A stretch of DNA of 64,000 bases from NCBI RefSeq assembly GCF_021917145.1, contig NC_061072.1, positions 8,061,391 to 8,125,390 of the forward strand, in the 5' to 3' direction. Below are positions 13,101 to 25,002 of the stretch, piece after piece (positions within the stretch are counted from its first letter, which is position 1; each line of letters begins with the position of its first letter). The translations under genes were made by a program, and so were the position numbers. This DNA is from Hypomesus transpacificus (Eukaryota; Chordata; Actinopteri; Osmeriformes; Osmeridae). The notes below the pieces were generated by a model. It was given only the letters and a program-made list of their open reading frames with translations, was not told the origin of the DNA and did no database searches.

Positions 13101-16100
13101 CTCTCAGTCAAATTCACAGATAAGAAACGTGTCGCGTGTGCATGCATCCGTGCAAGTGTGTGTGTGTAAATACATACAAATCTGTATGCTGACATGTATG
13201 TGTGTGTGTGTGTGTGCGTGCATGTGTGTGCATTCTTGCGTGTGTGTGTGTGTGTGTGAGTGGGTGCGGGTCTGTCAGAGTCCAGTGCTCCCTCTGGGAG
13301 GTTTGGGGTCTGTCTTCCACGCTCAGCCCTTGGGGTGGCTGACTTGAGCTCCCTGGCTCTGATCAGCTGCCGTGAACAACCTACTGCTTGTCAAACACAT
13401 TTACACACTCATACACACACACACACACACGTCCAGGCAGCGTGCAACCTGTAGGCTAACAGCTCGACACAAGCACATTTACACCCACTCAGGCTGGGAG
13501 ATGCAGTTGTCTCTCAGAGCCCGAAGAACAACAACTGAAGATGTTTAACGGCTCTGTTCAACACACGGATGAGTCTGAGGTGGAAATGTCCTGAGGGCTG
13601 AAAGGGATTTAGGACTGCAAAAACAAACACTTGACAGTATGCACCGTGTTTGGACGTGGGTAAAGTACACTTGTATGAGCATATACTACACACCCACACA
13701 ATGACTTGCAAACCAAAACAATCTGTTCAACATACTGTCCAACACTCTCATCCATCTCCCCAGACTATGGTACTCCATCTCTCAGGCCAGATCTTAACTC
13801 GGGCCAGATGCCAGTCTGTACACACCAGAGACATTATAATGGCAGCACTTTCAAACTCCAAAACAAGAAATACCACTGTCATTCATCTCACACTGGTACC
13901 ACCGGTGCATCCCTGACAGAGATGGGGGGGGAGGAGGTAAAGGGGGCAGGGAAGAGAGAGGAGGGGGAGGAGAGAAAGGCTATGGAAGGAGAAATGGCAG
14001 ACAGGAGGACTGATCAGAGAGGAGTCTGTGGAAGGAGAGATGGCAGACAGGAGGACTGATCAGAGAGGAGTCTGTGGTGAGGAAGGAGGGGGGCAAGGGG
14101 AGCAAGGGGGGAAAGACTTAGAAAAAGAACAAGACAACAGGAAACAGAAGAGTCGAGAGAAGAAAAGAGAAATAAGAAAGTGAGCCGTGAGAGTAGCAGG
14201 AGAGAAGGGGAGACCAGAGGGATTTCAGCTTGGTGGTGACCTGGTTAAAAATGTCATGCTACATTTGCATACAGACAAGAGCACATGCAGTGAAGTACAT
14301 ACCCACTCTCTCCTGGCTGGAGGCTGTTCTACCTCCAAGACAGCCTTAAATCACTAATTTATGCACAATGAACAAGTGCACGCAGTGGTATGTGTGCGCC
14401 TCCTTGTGTGTGCTGCACATGCGTTTTAGACAAATCTTTACCAATCAGAGCAGAGGGTCAATAGCTCTGTGAGGAGGGGCATTCAGGAATGACCTCAGAT
14501 CCCTGTGAGCTACTACCAGTGCTGATCGAAAACCATTTGCATTTTACATTTACATTTAGGCGTTTAGCAGACGCTCTTATCCAGAGCGACTTACAGTAAG
14601 TACAGGGACATTCTCCCCGAGGCAAGTAGGGTGAAGTGCCTCGCCCAAGGACACAACGTCATGTGCACCGGCCGGGTATCGAACTGGCAACCTTCAGATT
14701 ACTAGCCCAATGCTCTACCCGCTAAGCCACCGGACTCCCTGTCTGATGGAGAACGTTAAACTGTCTCTCGGAGGCTTCCTGAACCTGGCCAGGATCACAT
14801 CACAAGCTTTGGTGCGGGATGGAGTGAGGGTGGCAGGATCACATCACAAGCTTTGGTGCGGGATGGAGTGAGGGTGGCAGGATCACATCACAAGCTTTGG
14901 TGCGGGATGGAGCGAGGGTGGCAGGATCACATCACAAGCTTTGGTGCGGGATGGAGTGAGGGTGGCAGGATCACATCACAAACTTTGGTGCGGGATGGAG
15001 TGAGGGTGGCAGGATCACATCACAAGCTTTGGTGCGGGATGGAGTGAGGGTGGCAGGATCAGACGAGAGTTCAAGGGAAGAGAGATGATAACAGAAGAAG
15101 AGAAAATGTAAGGGTAAAACAGAGGTTGAGGCTTGAAGTTGGACGGAATGAAAGAATGTGGGCCTGGATGTGGCAGTTAGTCAAGATTCTTGATGCTGTG
15201 CTATTGGAAGCGTTCCAAATCGAACAGCTTTCATTACAAACCGTGAGGAGAACAGAGGGAGGGAGAGGGAGCAGAAATCAGCTTAAGGAAGTGAAAATAT
15301 GCCAGGAATTGCATTGCGTTGAATTAATCATGCTGCTTACACCCGTATGCTGCGAGCAACACTGTCTACTCTGGTAGATATTAGCTGCCCACGATCCCAC
15401 TCTCTCTCTCTCTCTCTCTCCTTTATTACACACCGTACAGCTCAACAAGACAAGTACGTGTAGCCGGACTTGAGTGGAAGGAAGTTACCTTTTCAAGCTT
15501 GATTGACAAATTTCACTTCAGCAACAGCAAGTCTCTCTCTTACTGCCTCCATCTCTTTCTCCTTCGCTTTCTCTCTCTCTGATTCTCTCTCCAACCATTT
15601 CAATCTCACTCTCTTTCACATCCGCTCTCTCCAACACAATTACAGCAAATACAGAGGCAAAATCATGCTGCACGATTGCAACAAAATAGCGGTCTATTAT
15701 GCTTGTGTGTGTGTGTGCAAGACTGTTTACCATTACATTTCATTGGACGGATTGATCCTGCCTTCGTAGGAATAAAGACTTCTAGTCAATGTGGCCATTA
15801 TCAACCTGGCAGTCTCTGTGCTCGAGAAGCACAATCAATTCTTTAACCTTTCTGAAAGCTTTCCATGGCATGTGGCGCGTAAATCACAATGTAGAGTGTG
15901 CACCTGAAAAATGTCTTGTGTCCTTGTGTGTGTTAGTCTGGTTGTGTGTGTTTGTGTCTCAATGCAGTGTGCAGACTTCGTGTGTGTGTGTGTCTCAATG
16001 CAGTGTGCAGACTATGTGTGTGTGTGTGTGTCTCAATGCAGTGTGCAGACTATGTGTGTGTGTGTGTGTGTGTGTCTTAATGCAGTGTGCAGACTATGTG

Positions 16101-18092
16101 TGTGTGTGTGTGTGTGTGTGTGTCTTAATGCAGTGTGCAGACTATGTGTGTGTGTGTGTGTGTGTGTGTGTCTTAATGCAGTGTGCAGACTGTGTGTGTG
16201 TGTGTGTCCTCTCAGCCACTCACCAGCTCGATAAGCTCCTGATAGCACACCTGCCCATCCTCGTTGCTGTGGACCAGGGCGAACAGCATGTCCAGCTTGG
16301 ATGGTTCCAGTTGCAGCTCATGATGCTCCACCAGGCTGGTGAAGTTCTCCACTGCTATGAAACCGGTGTTGTCTGGGTCCAGCTGACGAAAAACAACAAC
16401 AACACTTATTAACAACTTATTTTAACGCCAAAAACTGGGTTTTTCTTCATGTTCACAGTCTCAACGACAACATCCTCCCTGTCTAGATTCAGCCACAGGA
16501 CTGCATTGATTCCCTCTCTCCACACACAAGCCCCTAACATTCATTTTCTCCAGCTAACGCCACAGAAACAATGTAGCACGGAATTTTGGGCTCCATGAAA
16601 AAGAAAATATATATTTATATTTTTTTATCATTTCTATTCGTTTTTCTATTTTTGGGCGGCCCCTGTCAGTCAGGGGCCCTTAGAATCGTCCTAACTTTTC
16701 CCCCCTATACGGCGCCCCTGAGCACGGCCCTGCAGAGCAAAAGAAAGGCCTTCTCCTTGAGATGGCATCAGTATAACCAGCTCTCAGACAGACCGGGAGT
16801 CTCTGCCAGCACACAGACACCAGGGACACACTGGGCTGATGAGGACAATAGGGAGAGGCCCAGCCAACGGGAGAGCCAGTCGATCGCTCCAGGATTAATT
16901 AAGCAATACTGTCACTAGAGAGAGCACAAAATCCTCCCTTAAAACCGTGTGAAAGCAGTAGGTATTGTTAGACCTGAAAGAGAAAACTAAATAGCTACAG
17001 CCTGACCTTTATTAGTCTACTGCACCAAATATGTAAAATAAATTAATAATAAATGACACAAATAACACAACAACATAGAATTTATTATATTTCTATTGAA
17101 AGAAGAAAATGCGTTTCTTCTTAGATTTTTTATGCTAATTTCCAAGTCACTGCGTGAGTCCAAGTTCATCACAAACCATATTTTCTGCCCCCAATCACTG
17201 CTGTTATTAATCACCAATTTCGCTCCAAACCCCACAGCCTTATGGGTTATGACCGCAGAGGCCTGCATGCCACTGGCTCCCTGTAATTGATTCAAGCGGG
17301 GTAGACCATAAAAATGCCGGAGTTTGGCTGTCTGAAATAGTGCTCGTTTAAAAAGGTACCATAAAGGATATGGCGTGTGTACCGCATTTGTGTGTGTGTG
17401 TGTGAGTGCACGCGTGTGCGTGGTTTCTGAGTTATAGGCCTAATAGAGCGATGGAATTTGAAGGTGGGGAGAGTGTTTTAAAAGTCTATGTTTATTGGGC
17501 ACCAGCCTATCCAATTTTTTTCCTCTCCTGTCTAGTTTTGTGTATTGATATCCACATATATACAAAAAAAACCGAAACTTTTTGCCACAGTGAAAAAAGA
17601 TGAGAGGAGAACAGAGAAGCCTAACCCTGAGTAGCCTAGATGAAATCAGGGCAAAGTCAAATGGAGTACCTAAAGTAGAGTCCTAATGAAGAACATTCTT
17701 AATACATTTTTCTGAAAGGAGAGGACTTTAATTTACCTTTCTAAACTTTTTATTTTGTATTTTTCTTTCAACCATTCCAAAACTTTTTTTTCACACAGTG
17801 AAAGGAGAGGACTGTTTTGGAAGAAAAAAAATCAACCTTTCGAAGAAAAAAACAAGGTGAAAGAGGAGGACAATGGAAATTCTACCTTTCAAACCTTTTT
17901 GTTAACTTATTTTTCTTTCAACCTTTCGAAACTTTTTTCCACAGTGAATGGAGAGGAGATGAGAGAGGAGGAGAGGGGAGAGGACAGAGAAGCCTAAAAC
18001 AGAGTAGATGAAAGCACAGTTCATCCTAAGAGAAACATCGTGTTTGTGTGAGAGTGCCTGAGGAAAAACTCAACCTGCATTTAGTAAATATA

Positions 18093-18128
<36 letters not shown>

Positions 18129-19573
18129 GGCCGTAACTACCATTGAGGACACCGAGGTCGTGTCCTCGGTATTTTTTTTCGTATTTCAGTTTTTTTTGTG
18201 CTTAAATCGTGGTATATAAACTCAAAATAAAGTACACGTGAAACTGACTGCAGGACGATGATCTTGGTCTCCCACAAACCGTAACGTGATTTTATACTTG
18301 AAGAGCCGAGTAGCTCAAGAGTTTGGACATACGTGCTGCGCGTCATCAACAAAACGTACTGTCGTTATGGTAACCACCAAACACAAGTCGGACGCTGATG
18401 TTACCGCCATAGACCAGAGCCATAGAAAAAGAATTTGCAGAATCTTTTTCTATGGCTCTGCCATAGACATACCGCTACTGTTAGTGAATAGACTATGTTA
18501 GTTACAGTCACTGGAAGAGGAGCGCAGCAAACTAAACATGTAGGTTAAGAGAAGTTTAAGTGGCAGATGACTGTGAGAAGAAAGATTCATTTTCATGTGG
18601 AAATATTTGTATTGCAGCACTCGGATAAGGAAACATCAAATCAAAGTTTGGTTAACTCCGTCAGTACCGGTTGTCAATCAATTTCCACCGGTTGAATCAA
18701 CATTCATTTTGCGATTGATATGTCATTGATGTGATTGATTGAAAATGAAATTCAGTGGCAATTGGGAAATATCAAACTGACTCGCTATGGCTCGGTCGAT
18801 ACGTTCCAGCCTCAGTTTGATATTTCCCGGCATGACCGAACGGTCGAGGTTAGTAAGTAGTTTATTATATGGCAATTTTAGATTCTTTTCATTTTGTAAA
18901 CGAAAATAAATGGTACCTTTAGGCTAATTGTAGCTAGCTCTCAAGTCTTCTCACGGTGTGTTTCATGTGTTGCCAAGCAACTCATTACTTTTTATAGAAA
19001 GCTGACAACATGGTTCTGCTAAAATGGCTTTAATTTCATCACAAAATAACGACACAAGTGATTCAAAGAGTCTGGTCTTCATCCTCACTTTCGATGACAA
19101 AGCTTTTCAGCATCATCTGGATAGTAAAACTCAGCAGCTGACTTGTCCATATCGCTCATTTTGAAGCTGACGTCAGAGGGCAATACGGATCCGTATTGAC
19201 CGGCGAGGAGGGCAATACGCGGCTGGGGTGACTACTCATTATCCAATCAGAACGCTCGTACCGTCGTTGCCATATAATAATAATTGTGGTAACTTGCCCT
19301 TACTTCATGAGTCCCATAAAGGTCCTTCAAAAAGCCTCAGAATGCCCCATGTTTACCTCAAAATTTCAAAAGCTCCACACCGCCCCATATTCAAAAGTCA
19401 TAATGATGATGTTTTTGCTCCTTAAGACTCAATAAGAGAAAATGGCCATATTTAAATAATGTAATTTAAAAAAATTCCGGGGGAGCATGCCCCCGAACCC
19501 GCCTAGAAGTTCTGACTCATGACCTCAGTATTTTTTGGGCCCTGCGTACGGCCCTGTATATATATATATATAT

Positions 19574-19610
<37 letters not shown>

Positions 19611-22600
19611 ACAAGGGGAGAATACTCCCTCCCTGGCTCCCTTTACTGTGCTTCTGCTGATGCTAAAGCCAAAGCTAGTGCTAAGGCTAAAGCTAAGGGA
19701 GTACGTTAATGCTAAGGCTAAAACGAATGTCGTCTAATTAGGACTCGGAGACTAAACCAACATAGGCTTGTCGCTACGGGGACCAGTCTTTCAGCTCTTG
19801 CATCACTCTGGAATCACTCAATGACGAGATTCGAAGAGACCGTTTTTTCTACATCCTAATACGGTAGTGCTTTTCTCATTAATGTAATTAAATTACAGAC
19901 ATGAAACGTACACACATACTCACACACGCAGTAGGAGCGTGTGTATGCTTCTCAGAGATCTTGCTTTCTTCCTCTCTTTTACCGATTTCAGAAGTGCTTT
20001 AATTCCGTTTAATTGAACACAGGCATAACTTTAATTCCATTTAATCTACTCCTCAGTCGTTGGCAGTCTCCTGTTATCTATGTATTAACCTGGGGCAGAG
20101 AACCAGCCAGTCAGGTACTATAGGATAAGCTTTGATTAGGCTCCCAAATGACAGATAGTCTGGATGCGTTTCCGTTTTTAGACTAAAAATCGTTCTACCC
20201 AACACATGGTCAATTTATAAATGAGTTTTTAGATTCACTCATTTTTATTATCAATTCAGTATTTATCTTTCTTATATATTACTGTTGAGCTATGTGGCAT
20301 GCTGTCGCAGGGCATTCTGTCCTCAGTGACTATCAGTGAAAACGGATAGTCTTTCTTGCCTGTTCTCTCTTTCCTTGACACACAAACACACGCATACACT
20401 CACAAATCCATAATCTGGACAATCTCTCTCCCTCTTAGTCATCTCTTTCACACACACACACGCACAAACACACACACACAGCTGTAATCTTTGCTGAACG
20501 TGAAGCGCCTTGCTGTCTTGGCCTTACAGCCTGCAGCTGGAATCAGCTTCCTAAAATGCGACTGGAGCGAATGCGTGTATGAATATGAACCACAGAAAAG
20601 GAAGAAAGACAGGAGGACCATATCTATTTTTATTTAATCCCCGCACAGTGTGTTTCCATGGTGGTTTGTTTAAACCCAGCCCAATCTCCCTGAGGCCCTG
20701 AAAAAACTGGGTGATGATATGGCCACAGTGATTGCACCGGCAGAGTGCAGGGCCAGGACGATAAGGAGGGAGAGAGAGAGGGGGGGGGGGGGGGGAAGAG
20801 AAATAGCACAAGAAAGGATGCAGAGAGAGGGAATGAGAAGACAATGGAGGAGAGAAATGAGGGGACAGTCAAACTGGAATGGGTAGAGTGGAGTGAAAGA
20901 GAGAAAGACAAAGGATTGAAATGAGTTGTGGATTAAATGGGGAACACATAGCTTGGGTGCAAACACACACTCACACACGTTGTGTACAGCTATCCTTGTG
21001 GGGACACAGAATCCAGTCTCATCCCCAACAAAATCCTAACCCCAAATCCAACCCTTAACCCATTTAATTCTGAATCCTAAACCTAACCCTAACAAAATTG
21101 GAAATTCACACACACACACACACACACAGCAGTTCCTCTCATCTCCAGAGCCACTACTCTGGTCCTTGGTCAGTCAGGAGGCTGTAACTCTGTACCTCTC
21201 TCCAGGGCTGTGAGTGGTGCTAGATCAGATAGTGAGAGTTCACAGGGGAACACAGGGGCTGGCGAGGGGACAGCTGATTACTGTCTGCACCCATATGTCA
21301 ACACGGCCCTCCTGATACACCAGACATGAGGCTGATAGTCTCTCTCTCACACACACACACACACTGGGTCCAATGTACACACTGAGACACGCACACACAG
21401 AAGAATCCATTTGTATGTTTGCTTATAACATTATTCAAGGTTATAACGCAACATGATGGGTAAAAAGACTCCTGTGAACACATGTCCTGGAGAGCACTTC
21501 CCAGATTATCAATGAAGAAAGACTATGGATGAGACAGCCGTGTAAACGGGCTATGTTGGATTAGCCTGCTTGGTCAGGGTGATGGGGATCATGACTGTCC
21601 GAAAGAGAGGGAGGGAGGGAGGGAGGGGGAGAGAGAGAGAGACAGAGAGAGGGAGAGAGAGAAAGAGAGAGAAAGAGAGAGAAAGAGGGAGCGAGAGGGT
21701 GAGTGAGGGAGAGAAAAAACGAGAGGGCCAAAGGAATGGAGAGGGACCTATGATTGAAGTGATCCAACACAGAAAGGATGGCGATGACGCGTTGACAAGC
21801 CGCACCGTTGCCATGGTTACCGGTCGCCCGAGTGTGTCACAGCTTTTTTTTTTTTTTTAAGCATTTCCTTTTGACGAGGCCTGGTGCTCAGAAAGAGAGG
21901 GAAGGAGACAAAGAAAGGAGAGAATGGATGAACGGAAAGGGGGGAGAGGAAGATTTTGGGGAGAGAGGAGATGCTGTAAGGACGGAGGGAGCATGTGTGG
22001 GGGGGGAGGGAGGAGGGGGGAGTGGAGGCGCAGAGACAGATGCAGGGAAGGAAAGAGACCGAGATGAGAAACGAATGAGAGAAGAAAGGGGTGTAAACAC
22101 CAATAAAAAAGGAAATCAGAGAGTGATGAGACGTGATGTCTTGACCATCAGGAGGGGGGGGGGAGGGGGAGGAGGGGGAGTAGGATCAAAACAAGAAGGT
22201 GGGGGTAGTCATAAATGGAAGGGTTAAACAGCTCACAGGGAGGAGTAGAGTATATGGAGGAAGGAGGTGGAGGAGGAGGGTGCGGCGATGCTGACTGCAG
22301 GGGAATGATCACAACGTTAACCCTGGGACCTCCATTATCGTCAGTCACTGAGACTAACCCCAGACCAGGCCTCACAGAGCACAAAGCACTGCACCACGAT
22401 GGGGGTCTGTGAGTAGACCCTGACCTGCAGGAAAGCACTTCTGGGCCAGACGTTGGAAAATGCAGTCTGTTAACACACAGGCAGAACTGTAGTCCACATG
22501 CAGTGCATATTACATTTACATTTAGTAGACGCTCCTATCTAGAGCGACTTACAGTAAGTACAGGGACATTCCCCCACAAGTAGGGTGAAGTGTCTTTTCC

Positions 22601-24946
22601 AAATCCACAACGTCATTTCGCACGGCCAGAAATCGAACCGGCAACCTTCTGATTAATAGCCCTATTCCCTTACCGCTCAGCCACCTGACTCCCTTCATTA
22701 AAATGGATGTGGTGCAGTGTGCATGTGCTGCACGGCAAAGAGGTGAGGACACACAGGTAGGCTGGAGGGCAGAGGACAGCATGTGTCTGTGTATTGGGGC
22801 TGTGTGTCTGAACGGTGCCAACAATGAGTGTTGATATGCACACTGTGTTCTCTGTAATACATCTGTGGCTATTTGGTATAAAATGTGGGTAAATCTAGTG
22901 TGTGTGTGTGTGTTTTAGTGTATGATCATATTTGTGTGCGTACATGGTTCAGCAGTGTGTGTACGTCTGCATGAGTGAGTGCAGAAGCATCGTGTGTGTT
23001 AGCGTGTGTTAGCATGTGTTAGCGTGTGTTAGCGTATCATCTGCATCCCAGATGAGCCAGGACAGAGCAGGAGGCCCCAGGGGGGTGGCCCTCACCAAAC
23101 TGTGGCCCCTGCAAGCTGCTGGACCACAATACCACCACTACCACAACAACAATAACAACATCTGCATGCAAACAGCTGAGCAGCACTGAACTGATCCCAT
23201 GTGAATCAGAATCAGAATGGGATTTATTTGCCATGAAAGTTTGCACAGACTGGAAGGAGGTGCATACAGAAGCAGGAAGGTGCATACAGTAAACATATAG
23301 GAATCTTAAATTTAAATATGTGGTCTAACTATACTAAGGATACATAAACTAGCAATACTAAGTGGAATACAATTAAAATAAAATATACAATAAGTAAAAT
23401 ACAAGTTGCCAATTTACAATATAAAATACAAATATTACAGGAATTGAGTGTAGTGCAAAATGTAAATAGTTTTTAAAGACATTCAGTCAGTGTGAGCAGT
23501 CAGTGTGAGTGTGAGCTCAGTGTGAACTGGCAGATATAGGAGACGGACATCCCGTTTGATGTTCTGCTAATGTTTGAGGTGGAGTATACCAGCAGAGCTA
23601 CGGGGTTGGAACAGGTATGGTAGCTGTGTGCCGTGTGATGGGGAAAAAACCTTGTCGGTTGAGTGCAGTAGTCAGTAGCAGGAATAGTAGTAATAGTTAG
23701 TCATTGTGGTGGTCAGCGGTCCGAACTTCTTTAACACACCACATGAAAAATGAGTTGTTTTGTTGAATGTCACACTGCAGGGAGTTTTCATCCAACACAG
23801 GTTCAGGAAATGCTTGCCGGCGATGGTGTTTGCCAAGTACAGAAGGGGATTATGGGAAACCTTGACCCATGCCCTGTTTCAAAGAAAACATCCAGACTGA
23901 AGGACGCACTTATGCATATGCTTGTGTGTTTGTGTTGATGTGTGTGTCTATGTGTATGTCTGTGTGTGTGTATGTGTGTGTGTGTGTGTGTGAGCAGCAT
24001 GCCTGCGTGGGCCATAAATAGCCAGTGCTCAGCACTGCTACCTCTTGCAGACAAAGACTAATAAACTTGCTCTCTTAGCTACTGTAGCATTCTTTCCATC
24101 TCTCTCCCTCTCTCTCCCTCTCCCTCTCCCTCTCCCTCTCCCTCTCCCTCTCCCTCTCCCTCTCCCTCTCCCTCTCCCTCTCCCTCTCCCTCTCCCTCTC
24201 CCTCTCCCTCTCCCTCTCTCCCTCTCCCTCTCCCTCTCCCTCTCCCTCCCTCTCCCTCTCCCTTCCTTACTCTCCATGTCATTCTCTCTTTCATTCTCAC
24301 TGTCTTTTCCATTCTTCTACTTCTACTACTTTATCTCTCTCTGTTAGCTTCCTCTGTGTTGCTTTGCTCTTTTCCTCCCTCTCTCGCTGGTTCTGCGGCA
24401 TGTCTACAGCATATGGTCCAATGGGAGATCTACCACTCCATTCATAGGGTGGGGAGGGCACAGATGAAGGTCTGTGCTGTATAAACCAATAGCAGTCTAC
24501 TGACTGCTTCAAAGTGATCTGGGACAATGTAGAAATCTATTTCAGACATTGTTGGCATCTACAGAAAGATCTTCTATGACCTTGTTCTAAGAGTGTGACT
24601 GACAGGAAGCCGAAATATACATTTTAGGAGTTATAGACGGTAGACTCCAGCAAGGAGCATGGATGCTTGGAAACCGTTCATTCTTTGAGCCCCACATACC
24701 AAAAGGATTGTGTGTTGGTTGTCTGTACTCAGACAGCCTGGTACATCTAAAATTGTCCTCCTGCCCTTGATGTAAAATACGTTCATTCACTGAAAAGCTC
24801 ATAGAGAATTCACAGAGCTTCACTGGGTACTGTGGGCAGTCTAGAAACCACAGCCGTGACCTCAACAGACTGATTCACCACATTGATATTCACACAGAAC
24901 CCCCAGAGGTATTCTCCCTGTCATTCATGTAACACACACCCCTCCT

Positions 24947-25002
<56 letters not shown>

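Larger units (their letters stand above)
8539..16223. other. rhbdl1 intron 2 (7.7 kb)
   Basis: No exon seen. It holds a small hAT-like element (9253-9569), several TG/CA microsatellites (about 11330-11440, 12290-12430, 13195-13260), a 50-bp duplication near 13990-14075, a SINE (14546-14740), a 44-bp minisatellite (14793-15060) and the TG-rich array 15950-16208. Confidence 0.7.

Noticed and set aside
14793..15060. Possible CRISPR-like array
   Set aside because: The units are contiguous near-identical copies without variable spacers, and the DNA is from a vertebrate.
21030..21090. Interstitial telomere
   Set aside because: Only a few imperfect CCTAACCC units within a degenerate dispersed repeat.
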